Origin: Pseudomonas azotoformans
GTDB lineage: Bacteria > Pseudomonadota > Gammaproteobacteria > Pseudomonadales > Pseudomonadaceae
Direction: 5' to 3'
NCBI RefSeq assembly: GCF_900103345.1
Contig: NZ_LT629702.1
Span: forward strand, 4,588,001 to 4,652,000
DNA: 64,000 nucleotides
Shown: positions 53,334 through 64,000 of the stretch, piece by piece
How the letters are laid out: each line of letters starts with the position of its first letter
How positions within the stretch are numbered: position 1 is the stretch's first letter
Notes under the pieces: generated by a model
What the model saw: only the letters and a program-made list of their open reading frames with translations
Database searches by the model: none
What the model was told of the DNA's origin: nothing
Program-made: the position numbers and the translations under genes

Positions 53334-54421
53334 ACATGCTCAAGTCGCTTGTGCTCTGCGCCGCCGTGCTGAGCAGCGCCGCGCACGCCGAAGAAAAAAC
53401 CCTGAAGGTCTATAACTGGTTCGACTACATCACGCCCAAGGCGCTGGAGGACTTCAAGGCGCAGAACCCGGCAATCAAACTGGTCTACGACATCTTCGAC
53501 ACCAACGAAGCACTGGAGGCCAAGCTGCTGACCGGCAACTCCGGCTATGACGTGGTGGTGCCGTCCAATGTGTTCCTCGCCAAGCAGATCGAGGCCGGCG
53601 TGTTCCAGCCCCTGGACCGCAGCCAATTGCCCAACTGGAACCACCTCGACCCCAAGCTGATGAAGCTGATCGAGGCCAATGACCCGGGCAACAAGTTCGC
53701 CGTGCCCTACATGTACGGCACCATCCTGATCGGCTTCAACCCGGCCAAGGTCAAGGCCGCGCTCGGCGACAACGCCCCGGTGGACAGCTGGGACCTGATC
53801 TTCAAGGAAGAGAACATCAGCAAGCTCAAGCAATGCGGCGTGGCCCTGCTGGACTCGCCTTCGGAGATCCTGCCGCTGGCCCTGCAGCACCTGGGCCTGG
53901 ACCCCAACAGCAGCAACCCCAAGGACTACGTCAAGGCCGAGGCGCTGTTGATGAAGATCCGCCCGTACATCACCTATTTCCATTCGTCCAAATACATGGC
54001 CGATATCGCCAACGGTGACATCTGCGTGGCCGTCGGTTATTCGGGCAGTTTTTCCCAGGCGGCCAACCGGGCCAAGGAGGCCAAGAACGGCGTGGTGGTG
54101 GATATGCGCCTGCCCAAGGAAGGCGCGCCGATCTGGTTCGACATGCTTGCCATTCCCAAAGGCGCGCAGAACCCGCAGGACGCCTACACCTTTATCAACT
54201 ACCTGCTGCAACCCCAGGTGATCGCGCCGATCAGCGATTTTGTCGGCTACCCCAACCCGAACAAGGACGCCACCGGGCAGGTCGACCCGGCGATCCGCAA
54301 CAACCCCAACCTGTACCCCACCGAGGCGGCGATGGCGACGCTTTATACCTTGAAACCCCTGGGCCGTGATGCCGAGCGCGCCAGGACCCGCGCCTGGACC
54401 AAGATCAAGTCCGGTACCTGA
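53330..54421 (+). CDS. Periplasmic polyamine-binding protein (PotF/SpuD-like)
   Basis: A 363-residue exported binding protein; the signal peptide is [16 protein letters not shown]. The mature protein begins with [18 protein letters not shown], the standard opening of putrescine/spermidine-binding PotF/PotD proteins, and later has [16 protein letters not shown] and [20 protein letters not shown]. Its ATG overlaps the upstream stop (ATGA). No permease or ATPase gene follows, so it probably delivers to a transporter encoded elsewhere or serves as a sensor. Pairing of this protein with an acetylpolyamine hydrolase is known in pseudomonads. Confidence 0.93.
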   Translation: MNMLKSLVLCAAVLSSAAHAEEKTLKVYNWFDYITPKALEDFKAQNPAIKLVYDIFDTNEALEAKLLTGNSGYDVVVPSNVFLAKQIEAGVFQPLDRSQLPNWNHLDPKLMKLIEANDPGNKFAVPYMYGTILIGFNPAKVKAALGDNAPVDSWDLIFKEENISKLKQCGVALLDSPSEILPLALQHLGLDPNSSNPKDYVKAEALLMKIRPYITYFHSSKYMADIANGDICVAVGYSGSFSQAANRAKEAKNGVVVDMRLPKEGAPIWFDMLAIPKGAQNPQDAYTFINYLLQPQVIAPISDFVGYPNPNKDATGQVDPAIRNNPNLYPTEAAMATLYTLKPLGRDAERARTRAWTKIKSGT

Positions 54422-54470
54422 CGGGCCTACATAAACACCGCCTGCCTGACTGCGCGCTTTCTAGCATGGC

Positions 54471-54497
54471 AACACCCGGGGCCTGGCCTCGGGTGTT
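54471..54497. terminator. Hairpin after the polyamine operon
   Basis: AACACCCGGGGCC pairs with GGCCTCGGGTGTT (one mismatch), forming a stable stem 50 bases after the stop. There is no T run, so termination strength is uncertain. Confidence 0.6.
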
Positions 54498-54525
54498 GTC
54501 CATCTAACGCATGTCAGGTTCCCTT

Positions 54526-57500
54526 ATGACCTCAACTAAAAAAACCTCTGCCACGCAGCAGCCGCCGCGCTACTACTCCACCGCCACCTTGATCACTCAA
54601 CTGTCCACCGGCCCGGCGTTTCGGGAAGTGGCCGCCGTATTGCTGCGACGTGAACTCAAGGCGCATTACCCGAACCTGGATATCGACCCGAACATCACCC
54701 TGGTGGGCACGGCGGTCTGGGACATCGTCGACGATCAGGTCGTGGCCAGGCCACCTCGCTACCAAGCGCTCGCCGATGTGCTGGCCAAGCAAGCCGTGCT
54801 CGGTGTGCCCGCGATCTATATTGAGGGTGAACATTTCCTCACGCAGTTGCCGATTGTCGAGCCGCCCGTGCACCTGCAGGTGCGCATCGAAGAAATCGCC
54901 AACATCATCAATTTGCTGGCACCGGTCATGATCACCGGCTTCCAGGAACAGCAGGCCGAATACTGGAACCAGTCCAACGGCAGTTCCGGCCCCCATTGGT
55001 ACGAACTGTCCAGCGCCCTGCGCAGCTTCTGGAACGTCGATGAGGTGGAGGGTTGGACCCATGAGGACTGCGTCATGGCGCGCAGCCTGTACACCGCCCC
55101 GGACCCAGCGGTGCGCAAGCGTAACGACCCTTACCAATCCAGGGCCTGCCTGGTGGATATCTTCCTGATCGGAGACGATGGCAAAGCCACCCACCTCAAT
55201 GACAGCCTGATCGCCGTACTGGTCGGCAAACAGCAGGGGCGAGAGGTACTGCTCACCTACTCGCCGGGGCACGGCTATGACAAATTCGAATCCACCGAAG
55301 AGCTGGGCAACGCGCTGGAAAACTATCTGCCAGAACACGCGCTGGGTAAAACAATCGACTGGCGACTGTACGAACCCAGCGGCAATTTTTTCGACCAGCA
55401 GGCCTGCATTCTGATCTCGATCCAGATCGACGCCATCGGCGCCATCCGCTTTACCAACACCCAGAGCCTACCCGGCCCTGTCACCGCACCGGCCGGCAAC
55501 GGCGTCATCAAGAAGTCCCCCGGCCTGGACTGGTTCCGGGAAGCCTTGCCCGACTGGCTCAGCAACGCCTCCAGTTCAGATCAGGACGCCTATGGCCGCC
55601 ACCTCAAAGACTTGGCGGCGTTGCACAGCCTGAACGAGGGCCAGGCCTACAACGACGGCATCGCGCCCATCGAGCAATACGCACTCGACGCCCTGAAAGC
55701 CGAAATGCTCAAAGACCACGACGACGCCAGGCACTTGCCCCTGGACAGGTTCGACATAGTGGTCCAGAGCCCTGTCATCTGGGGCTCGTTCACGGTGCCG
55801 GGGCAGACCGTGACCACGACGTTCAACCTGGCGCAGTTGGCCCTGCAAAACCTGATCGCCCTGCCCCTGGGCAACAAGACCTTGCGCAGGAAAAACAGCG
55901 GGGCGATTCCAGACTGGCTGACTGTCGATTATGTGGAAACGCTGATTACCCGTATCGATATCGGCCGCACCTATCCGGCTCTGATCCAACGCACATTGCT
56001 GGATGACCAGGTGGAGTCATGGCGACGCGAGAAGCTCTACACCAGCCAACTGCGCATCCAGCTACCGATGCTGGCGCTGCAGTACAAACTCAACCAGCAA
56101 GGCGGCATCGACGAACGCGGTTACCGCTATGTGATCGCCGCGCTGCAAGAGAGCGCCGCAGACCGCAAGGTGGAAGGCGATACCATTGTCGTACGGCCAT
56201 TGTCCTTCCTGACCCGGCACCACAAGGGCACGCGGGACACCGTCGCGAATATGTTCGTGATCGGGCCTGTAGACCTGCTGGCCGGGCCCTGTCTGTTGTA
56301 CCGCCCGTTGCTCGACGAACCACTGAGCCAATACCCTTCCCCCGCCAACCTGATCTACGCGATCCAGCAATCCCCCAGCCTGCGCGAATCGGTGCTCGCC
56401 TGGCTGCCTGACAGCGTGCGCACGGATTACAGCCGGTATGTGTTCCCGGGCGCCTTGCCTTCTCCATGGTCGGTAGTGGACTTTCTGGTGGACCCCGCCA
56501 AGGTCCTGGAATTGAGCGGCCCGCTGCTGTTGGGCGATGAAACCCTCAATGGCGATGTGCTCAGCGCGCTGTTCAAGGCCAACGCCAATGCGCTGGTGGA
56601 ATTGGCCAATCGCGAATCGGTGTCCAACGCCGACGCACGCTGGGCCACCTTCAAGCACACCGGCTGGTTGATCTTCAACGCGGCCTTGCCATTCCTTGGG
56701 TCGACGGTGGGGGTCGCGGCGTGGATCTGGCAAATCATGGATCAACTGCAAGAAGTCGTGGAGGCCGAAGACGACCCGCAACACCGCTCACGCTGGAGCG
56801 CCCTCACCGATCTGCTGCTCAACCTGGGCATGGCGATCACGTTGCACCGCGTGACCCGGCGCCCGTTGGAGTCAGAGCCTCCCACCATCGCCAAGCTACC
56901 CAAACCGGTCGAGCCCACGCCGGTAGAACGGATGCCGACCACCCTTCGCAAGATTGCTGACGTCAACACTTCCGAGATCCCTTCAGACCGCTCGCAACCG
57001 CTGCACACCAGTGGCGCGTCCCATCGCAACCCTTCACAACTGGGTACATTCCTGGACAGCTACAAAATCGATAAGCCCGACAACCTGGGTAAGCCGATCA
57101 GCGAAAGCGGCCCCAGACAACACCTCTACCAGCTCGCCGACAAGTACTACGCCCCCGTGGGAAATCGCTGGTTTCAGGTGATCGTTGACGAAGGCGACAA
57201 CGTTATCATCGTTGATCCGAAAGAACTGTCCCGCCTCGGCCCCTTACTGGTCGGCAATCGCCAAGGCAACTGGTTTATCGACACACGGCTGCGCTTGCGT
57301 GGCGGCGGCCCCTCCTTGAAGGCTAAGCTCGCCAAGGCCCGGGCCGAAGAACGCGCGCAGCGTCTGCGCACCCAACTGAGCGATTTCGAGAAAACCAAGA
57401 AAGACGCCCAGGCCGAACTGCAAAAAGCCCATAAAACCATGAACGAAGGCTCCGCGAGCACAGCCGAAGCACGGCGGCAAAGCTACTTGCAGACCCTGGT

Positions 57501-59130
57501 CACTCAGCGGGAGAACTACGAGTCGGCGCTGCAGCAGCTCAAACAGTTAAACGTCTTCGCCCCCTCGTCGGACTACGCCGCCAGAGCAAACACCTATATC
57601 AAGGCACAGATCGAACTCACCAACGCAGGCATCCGCGAAGCCCTCACTCGCTTCACGCCGAAGATGCGCACGGTGCTGGACCAACTTCATAACCCATCCG
57701 GGTCCCCTACAGAACGGCCCATCGACGACGCACACCAGATGGTCGACCTGGCCCAGGACATGATCGGCCGTCTTGACTACATGAACACGCGCTTCGATGA
57801 ACTCAGGTTGCTGTCCAAGGAAGGCGTGACCCTGATCCGCGACACCAAGGGCACGTTGCCCGCTTACACCCGCGAACACCTCAAGGCCTTGCAGGTCACC
57901 CTCACGCGCCATCTGTGCCTGCCCAAGAACACGCTGACCACCGCTAGTGAGGCCTGGTCGACCATAGACGCGATCATCGACTCCGCCGATATCGTCATCC
58001 AATGCCTGACCGATACGTTGCAGGAACGCAGTGAGTCGCGCCTGGACGAACGTATCGACACATTGGGCAGCCTGATCGGCCAGTTCCAGATATTGGATGA
58101 ACGCCTGAGCGATTTTGCCGAAACGTTCAACCGGAATGCCCAGCCGGAACGGATAAGAGGCCTGCGTGAACACCTCAGCGAGTTCAGCCTGCGCGCCTCA
58201 CAGAACCTGGCACTGTTGATCGTCGACCGAGACGCCCTCAGGCTGCGCCCCACACCGCCACCCACGGTACCCCGACCGGTCACCCGCTTCATTCGCACAC
58301 ACTACGACGGCATCCGCATCGGTGAACCGCGCCTGACGGAGATCGGGTTGGAGACCGACCTTGTGGATATCCGCTCCCCGATCACCCAAAAGGTCATCGC
58401 CACCTACCACGAGAAAACCCCTGGCGTCTGGGTCGAGCGCCTCCGTGTGCCGGCAAAGTCCAAGACCCTCGTCACCACGCCGGTGGCTATCAGCCAAGGC
58501 CAGGCCCTACTGGACGCGCTGCCCGACTTCCATAGCCGGGCCGACACCCTGGCACGCCAGGAAACCCGCACGCCGATGGGTATCGAGTATCTCTATCACC
58601 AGCACGCGCTGCGCCTGGAACATGCCAGCGAAGCCATCGACCGCGCCTTGACCCACAACAACATCACGGACAACGAGAGCCATTCCGCCAGTACCGTCAA
58701 CAAAGCACTCACCGACGCCATTGCAGATATGTACCGCCGCAGCCGCGAGCATGTACTGAGGCTGTACAAGAAGTTGCCTCCGACGATCCAGAACCTGGAG
58801 TGGCTGCTCGCCCAGAATGAAGTCACGATCAAGAAGACCCTTACTCGGCGCAAGCTCAGGAGCCCGCGACCCGATTTCCTGGACGAGTACAGCATTACCG
58901 ATCGCCGCTCCGGCCAGCCCCTGTGGTATGCGCACTTCCACTACAGCACCGCCTGGACACCGGCCAAGTACTACATCGCGGCGCGTTTGAAAACCGTGGC
59001 CGAACACCTACAGGGCGTGGCCGCTGATACAACCGTAGGCCTGAACGAAGCCGAACGGATTGACTTCTACCTCAGCGAGATCGGCCTGGAGCCAGCGAGG
59101 CGCCTGTTTTTCGAGAAGAAAAAGACCTGA
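54526..59130 (+). CDS. Giant DUF6543/dermonecrotic-toxin-like protein, copy 1
   Basis: A 1534-residue protein with no signal peptide. Residues ~1-900 follow the DUF6543 (dermonecrotic toxin N-terminal-like) pattern: LSTGPAFREVAAVLLRREL, YLEGEHFL-type strand, EYWNQSNGSSGPHW, and later FNAALPFLGSTVGVAAWIW (about 718-736), a hydrophobic helix that could insert in membranes. A YAPVGNRWF...RLRLRGGG block (about 880-923) ends this part. A Lys/Glu/Gln-rich coiled coil (about 930-990) and helical repeats follow, then a C-terminal domain (about 1250-1534) with LDEYSITDRRSGQPLWYAHFHY. Family toxicity is presumed from annotation of relatives; no catalytic motif was found. ATG 54526 has TCAGG before it; ATG 54511 is the alternative. 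Confidence 0.8.
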   Translation: MTSTKKTSATQQPPRYYSTATLITQLSTGPAFREVAAVLLRRELKAHYPNLDIDPNITLVGTAVWDIVDDQVVARPPRYQALADVLAKQAVLGVPAIYIEGEHFLTQLPIVEPPVHLQVRIEEIANIINLLAPVMITGFQEQQAEYWNQSNGSSGPHWYELSSALRSFWNVDEVEGWTHEDCVMARSLYTAPDPAVRKRNDPYQSRACLVDIFLIGDDGKATHLNDSLIAVLVGKQQGREVLLTYSPGHGYDKFESTEELGNALENYLPEHALGKTIDWRLYEPSGNFFDQQACILISIQIDAIGAIRFTNTQSLPGPVTAPAGNGVIKKSPGLDWFREALPDWLSNASSSDQDAYGRHLKDLAALHSLNEGQAYNDGIAPIEQYALDALKAEMLKDHDDARHLPLDRFDIVVQSPVIWGSFTVPGQTVTTTFNLAQLALQNLIALPLGNKTLRRKNSGAIPDWLTVDYVETLITRIDIGRTYPALIQRTLLDDQVESWRREKLYTSQLRIQLPMLALQYKLNQQGGIDERGYRYVIAALQESAADRKVEGDTIVVRPLSFLTRHHKGTRDTVANMFVIGPVDLLAGPCLLYRPLLDEPLSQYPSPANLIYAIQQSPSLRESVLAWLPDSVRTDYSRYVFPGALPSPWSVVDFLVDPAKVLELSGPLLLGDETLNGDVLSALFKANANALVELANRESVSNADARWATFKHTGWLIFNAALPFLGSTVGVAAWIWQIMDQLQEVVEAEDDPQHRSRWSALTDLLLNLGMAITLHRVTRRPLESEPPTIAKLPKPVEPTPVERMPTTLRKIADVNTSEIPSDRSQPLHTSGASHRNPSQLGTFLDSYKIDKPDNLGKPISESGPRQHLYQLADKYYAPVGNRWFQVIVDEGDNVIIVDPKELSRLGPLLVGNRQGNWFIDTRLRLRGGGPSLKAKLAKARAEERAQRLRTQLSDFEKTKKDAQAELQKAHKTMNEGSASTAEARRQSYLQTLVTQRENYESALQQLKQLNVFAPSSDYAARANTYIKAQIELTNAGIREALTRFTPKMRTVLDQLHNPSGSPTERPIDDAHQMVDLAQDMIGRLDYMNTRFDELRLLSKEGVTLIRDTKGTLPAYTREHLKALQVTLTRHLCLPKNTLTTASEAWSTIDAIIDSADIVIQCLTDTLQERSESRLDERIDTLGSLIGQFQILDERLSDFAETFNRNAQPERIRGLREHLSEFSLRASQNLALLIVDRDALRLRPTPPPTVPRPVTRFIRTHYDGIRIGEPRLTEIGLETDLVDIRSPITQKVIATYHEKTPGVWVERLRVPAKSKTLVTTPVAISQGQALLDALPDFHSRADTLARQETRTPMGIEYLYHQHALRLEHASEAIDRALTHNNITDNESHSASTVNKALTDAIADMYRRSREHVLRLYKKLPPTIQNLEWLLAQNEVTIKKTLTRRKLRSPRPDFLDEYSITDRRSGQPLWYAHFHYSTAWTPAKYYIAARLKTVAEHLQGVAADTTVGLNEAERIDFYLSEIGLEPARRLFFEKKKT

Positions 59131-59224
59131 TTCCGCCGTTACTTATCTACCGTCCCGGCCACTCCTGCTGTCGCTACCGTGCGCGCTCGCAGTTCGCCCT
59201 GGCCAACGACAGAAGGAGCCGCCA

Positions 59225-62200
59225 ATGTCCAAAAACGCGCACAACAACAATAACCACACCCTGAACGGGCGCCCCACCAACGCCTACGAATTACTCACCC
59301 AATTGACCACCGGCCCGTCTGCACGGGAAGTGGCGTCTTTTACCTTGCGCTGGGTACTCAAGGAGCAGTACCCCACGCTCAATATCGATCCGGACCTGAC
59401 GATGATCGTCACCCCGCGCTGGCGGGTGCTTGAGTCGGTCATCATGCCACTCCCGCCCCATGCCGAATCGATAACCACGGTGCTGGCACGCCAGATGCTA
59501 TCACCCACCCCGGTCATCTACCTCGAAGGCGAACACTTCCTCACGCTGCACCCGGAGTCCCCCACAGCCGTGCACTTGCCGGTGAAAATCGATGCCATCG
59601 CACGCCTGATCAATGAGTTGGCCGGCCTGCTGTTCGCCGCCTTCCAGGAGCGCCAACTGGACTACTGGAATGCATCGAACGGCAACAATTGGCCGCGTTG
59701 GCAGACCTTCTCCCATTCATTGCGCAAGTCCTGGAATGTCACCACCGTTGAAGACTGGGATGTGCTTGAGTGTGAAATGGCGAGAGGGCTTTATCGGTTT
59801 CCATTGCGCGCCCAGCGCAGGGTCAAGGATCGCTACAACAGCCGCGCCTACGTGGTGGATGTCAGCCTGCTGCGCGACAACGTCACCGTGCATGTGGGGG
59901 TGCTGGATATGGCGGTGCTGATTGGTGAGTTCAACGAACAGACGATGATCCTGGCGTACTCACTGGTCAGTGGCTACGAGCGCTTCGGATCTCTCGAAGA
60001 GCTGGGCAAGGCACTGCCGGCCAAGGTCGTGCAACTGCAATCGGATACAACATTGCAGTGGAAGTTGTACGAGCCCGCCGACAGCTTTTTCGACAGCCTC
60101 GCCTGTGCCCTGATAGCCATGCAAATCCAAGCCATCGGTGAGGCCGAGAGGTTCGTTGCCGCTTCCACCGCACCGCAGCCTGAGATGCCAACCACTCTCT
60201 CCCGGATTGTGCCCAGCATTGAAAACCTGAGCGACCATGCGCTCTCCCATATCCGCCAGATACATCAACAAATGCCGGACTGGCTGGCCAATGCTTCGGA
60301 CCAGGACATCGCCCTCTACAGCCGCTACATCATTGAATTGGCACAGATCCACGCGTTCAACGAAGGCCGTTCTTTTCAGGACGGAATCCCGCCAATACGC
60401 GACTACGCCCTTGAGAAGCTGCAGGAGCAGATCCGCGCTCACAAAGAAGGTGCACACCTGAACCTGAACAAGGTTGCAGTGACGATCCAGAGCCCAGTGA
60501 TCTGGGGCACCTTCGCAATACCGGGCGAGGTGGATGTGACCCAGCGCAGCCTGATCGACCTGGCCCTGGAGAACCTCACCGGCCTGCCCACCGGCCAACC
60601 CACGGTGTACTACAACGATTCAGTGGCGCCGCAATGGTTGAACTTCAGGTTCCTGAAGGAGGTGATCGGCACAGTCGATATCGGCGAACACTACCCGGCG
60701 CTGATCAAAAGCACCTTGCTCGACGATCCGGTCCAGTCAAGGGCCAGGCAATTGCTGTACATCAGTCATTTACGCGTGCAACTGCCACTGTTGGCTCTGC
60801 AATTGAAGATCCAGCAACGCCAGGGCATCGACGAACTCGGCTACCGCTATGTCGCCGCAGTGATGCAGGTAGAGAAGCAAGACCAGCAGGTTGACGGGCA
60901 GCCGATCGTGATCCGACCGCTTGCCTTTGTCCCGACATTGCGCAGCGGCATTCAGAGGGATGAAGTCGCCAATATGTTTGTGATCGGCCCGCTGGACCCT
61001 TCCGCCGGCCCCTGCATGCTGTACCGCCCCTTGCTCGAACCAGTGCTTGCCCAGTTCCCATCCCGGCAAAACCTGCTGTACATGATCAAGCAGGACCAAG
61101 ACCTGCGCGAATCAGTGCTGGCCTGGTTACCCGAAGACGTCCGCTTCAACTACGAGCAGTACGTGTTTCCCGACACCCTGCCGTCGCCTTGGACCGTTGT
61201 GCGAGTGATTGTCGAGCCGGCGACGGTGGTGGATATGAGCGGACCTATCGAATTGAGCGACGACGTGTTGGGCGACGGCGCCCTGATCACGCTGTTCAAG
61301 GCCAACGCCAACGCGATGGTCGAGTTGGCGACCCGTCAATCGATCTCCAATGAGCAGAAGCGCTGGGCGACCTTTCGCCAGACCGGCTGGCAGATCTTCA
61401 ACGCCGTGCTGCCGTTTCTGGGGCCTACCGTGGGGGTTGCCGCGTGGATGTGGCAAATCATGGAAGACCTGGAGCAGGCCGAGCAGGCGGTGGACAAATC
61501 CGACAAATCCGAGGGCTGGAACGCGCTCGTCGACCTGTGGCTCAACCTCGGCATGGCATTGGCCCTGCACGTAGGGCTGCGTCATCCAACCCGTGAGCCC
61601 GTGACCGAACCCTCCAAACCCCGGCTTGAACCCATCCCCGAGAAACCGATCAAGCCCAAAGACCCGCTACCGCAGCCCCCCGTGGTCGCCAACCAGCAAT
61701 TGCCGGACCTGCCGGGCACCGACCTGACCCCGTTACACCAGGAAACCCTGCATATCAGCGGCGCACTCAGTCGCGCGCCTTCGAGCCTGGGTACACGGCT
61801 GGACACATTCAAAACCGACAAACCCGCCACCCTTGGCGAGCAGAACAGAACACCCGGCGTTCATCTGCATCTGTATCCGGACAAGGACAAGTGGTACGCC
61901 CCGGTCGGCGAGCGCTGGTTCGAGGTCAATCTGGACGACAACGACAACGTGATCATAGCCGACCCCAACGACCCCGCGCGCACTGGCCCGTTGCTGGTCA
62001 GCAACCGGTCCGGCCAATGGTTCGTCGACGTACGGCTACGCCTGCGCGGGGGAGGCTTTCGCAATCGGCGGCGTGCCGCTCAGGGGCAGAAGCCGCAGCG
62101 CATCACTGAGCTGAGGAAAAGCCTCACTGACTTCGATGCCAACGAGAGTCGTCGCCAGGCGGAGCTTTCCGAATCCCTCGCCGCCATCGGCTCCGAGCCT

Positions 62201-63873
62201 GGCCCCTCGACCGCGCAAAGGCGCGATGCCTATATCGGCGACGTCGACCGGCGGCTGGAGGAATACGACGTGCCAATCCGCCAACTCACGGCACTGGGCG
62301 TTATCGACACGGTGCCCAACTACCAGATCGCCATGGTCGATTATTTGAACAAACAGTTGCTGCTCACCCGCTCCGCCGTCGAGGAGCGCCTGCGCCCCTA
62401 TCGAGACACCTTGCTCGATACGGTCGGCTTGCTGGACGAAGCAACCTCCGAGATCCCCCAGAGCACCACCGATCTGGCCCAGGAAATGTCCACGCTGAAC
62501 CTGGAAATGATCAGCCGCCTGGAGTACGTCGACTCACGCTTCAAGGAACTTTCGAAGCTGGGCAGCGCCGGTGCGCAGGTGATGCAGACAACTTCCAAGG
62601 CACTGCCCAACCTCAACCTGCACGACCTGAAAGCCTTGCAAATAATGGTGTCGCGCTTCCTGTGCATCAAAAACGGCAACGCGCCGGAACAGCAGCAGGC
62701 ACGCACCCAGCTGAGCACCATCGTGGGTATGGCCGACCTCGCTGTGCAGAGCTACCTCGATACCCTGCAAAACGATGCCGACAGCCCCTTGTCGGAGCGT
62801 ATCGAGGTGCTCGATAGCCTCGTCGACCAATTCACCACTGTCGACCAGCGCCTGCTTGACCTGCATGCCGATGCACCCGAACAGGTGCTCAGGGAACCGC
62901 TCAACGACCTGTACGACTCGTCGACGAATTCAACCAACGTGCGACTCACGACTTGGCGCGACTGTTGCGCGAACGCAAGGCACTGGAGCCCAAGCCAGGA
63001 CCCTCTCGGCCCGCACCGGTGGCCCCCCGCAAGGTCATCAAGACACGCTTTCACGGCGTTGTGGTCGGCGAGCCACGCGAGTCGGACCCTTCCCTGGTAG
63101 ATGTCAAAGCACCGCTGACCGGCAAGGTGATAGCCACCTTCCATGAAAAATCGCCGGGGCAGTGGGCGCAGCGGGTCGAGGAGCGTGCCCGCCCGCCAGC
63201 CTCGAAGCCGATCAGCCTGGACACCAGCCTCAAAGAGGGCCAGGCGCTTCTGGATGCAATACCCGCCACAATCAAACGTCTTGAGGGCCATTCCAATAAA
63301 CCCTGGCGCCTGCCGACAGACATCGAAGGGATGTTTCACCTGGAGGTGCCCCCCCTTGAGCGCGCGATTGAAAACATCGAGGAGGCCCTCACCCAACGCA
63401 ATCTGACTGAAATCGACCACCCCGCCGCGGCCCAACTCAAGCTCAAGCTCAATGCAGCCGTGCAGCAGCTTTACGAAGAGGGCAAAGCCACGCGCATCAG
63501 GATGATCAAGGAGCAGATTCCCGTCGCACCTCGTATTCAGTGGCTGTATGAACAGGGCGAGGTGATCGTCAGGAAAACCCTCACGCGCCGACGCCTCAAA
63601 AGCCGTAGAGACTTCCTGGACGAATACGGAGTCCACGATCGCAAGACCCAGGCCGTGTTGTGGTATGCGCACTTTCATTACCACTCGATGCAGGCAGGTA
63701 ACGAAGACTTTGTCGCCGGGCACTTCAAGACCGTTGCACAACAAAAACTCGGGGGTGCCTTTCAGACCACAGGGCTCTCAGACAAAGAGCAGATTGCCAT
63801 TGAGCGCGCAGCCATTGGCAAACCATTGGCCAAGTCGATGTTTTTCAACACGCACCCTCACAGCGAAACCTGA
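59225..63873 (+). pseudogene. Giant DUF6543/dermonecrotic-toxin-like protein, copy 2, split by a frameshift near 62914
   Basis: Paralogue of the preceding gene, starting at ATG 59225 with an AAGGAG site. Its first frame is open to 63100 but the family sequence leaves it at about 62914: after LREPLNDLY the matching sequence (VDEFNQRATHDLARLLRERK) continues in the next frame to the stop at 63873. One missing base restores a single 1549-residue protein; the total length of 4649 bases plus one is a multiple of three. Conserved blocks: LTTGPSAREVASFTLRW at the start, FNAVLPFLGPTVGVAAWMW, a YAPVGERWF...RLRLRGGG block, and the C-terminal LDEYGVHDRKTQAVLWYAHF. It may be a true mutation or a sequencing error. 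Confidence 0.8.
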
Positions 63874-63881
63874 GGGCTCGC

Positions 63882-64000
63882 TCACTGCCATACCCTGCGC
63901 AAGCGCTCCAGCGCCTGGACAATCGCTGGCTCCGGTACGGCGGCGAACCCCAATACCAGGCCGGCACGTTGGTCCGCAGGCGGGCTGGATTGCGCCAGCC
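63882..64000 (-). CDS. C-terminal end of a MocR/GntR-aminotransferase regulator (cut by window end)
   Basis: The last 38 residues of a minus-strand gene: RAGLVLGFAAVPEPAIVQAL followed by ERLRRVWQ and a stop at 63882. The 'GLxLGFAxxPExxIxxAxxxL' ending is characteristic of MocR/PdxR-type regulators (GntR HTH fused to a class I aminotransferase fold). The rest lies outside the window. Convergent with the toxin-like gene, eight bases apart. Confidence 0.65.
   Translation of the reverse strand, partial: LAQSSPPADQRAGLVLGFAAVPEPAIVQALERLRRVWQ

Noticed and set aside
62905..63873. Programmed -1 frameshift in the second giant toxin-like gene
   Set aside because: No slippery heptamer (X XXY YYZ) or following pseudoknot was seen at the junction, and the paralogue is continuous.

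Overview
The window looks like a chromosomal segment of a fluorescent-group Pseudomonas. The base composition is high in G+C. The gene order around phoBR, pstSCAB-phoU, ubiCA and rubredoxin is the pseudomonad one. The intergenic spaces carry the GTGGGAGGGGGCTTGCCCCCGAT type of REP doublet (REPIN) known from P. fluorescens SBW25. No tRNA, rRNA, CRISPR array or intact insertion sequence was seen.

Region 1 (1-20.1 kb) is the 3' end of a type VI secretion (T6SS) cluster and its effector payload. It runs tssF (cut by the window edge), tssG, tssH/clpV, vgrG, a DUF1795 (Eag-type) chaperone, and two long paralogous prePAAR-PAAR-Rhs effectors. The first Rhs ends in a RES-type (NAD-consuming) toxin tip and is followed by a small DUF2384-like immunity protein. 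The second ends in a GIY-YIG nuclease tip followed by an Imm26-like immunity protein. Behind them lies an AT-rich 'graveyard' (about 16.97-20.12 kb) of displaced Rhs C-terminal cassettes: a toxin remnant with an orphan immunity gene, a duplicated Rhs core end carrying an AHH nuclease tip with an Imm11-like partner, and a start-less second GIY-YIG tip with a second Imm26-like partner. Two nearly identical 61-bp hairpin-ended repeats sit exactly at cassette borders.

Region 2 (20.2-39 kb) is core genome: an HU protein, rubredoxin reductase and rubredoxin, ubiC-ubiA, phoB-phoR, a CorC-like protein, an M23 peptidase, a HigBA-like toxin-antitoxin pair, a CheY-PilZ-like regulator, and the phosphate uptake system pstS / pstCAB-phoU with recognisable PHO boxes upstream of phoB, pstC and pstS. 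An MHS-type MFS transporter ends the block.

Region 3 (39.5-54.4 kb) is metabolic: a YciA thioesterase, a YeaD-like mutarotase, small envelope proteins, purE-purK (with a terminator-like hairpin in the leader), LysR/aspA, an alanine/sodium symporter, an asparaginase, and a polyamine group (AraC regulator, acetylpolyamine amidohydrolase, polyamine-binding protein). Inserted next to purE is a 580-residue protein whose C-terminus carries a full metzincin zinc motif (HExxHxxGxxH) and whose N-terminus resembles the large toxins further on.

Region 4 (54.5-64 kb) holds two tandem giant paralogues (about 1534 and 1549 residues) of the DUF6543/dermonecrotic-toxin-like family. The second is broken by a single-base frameshift near 62914. 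The window ends in the 3' end of a MocR/GntR-aminotransferase regulator.
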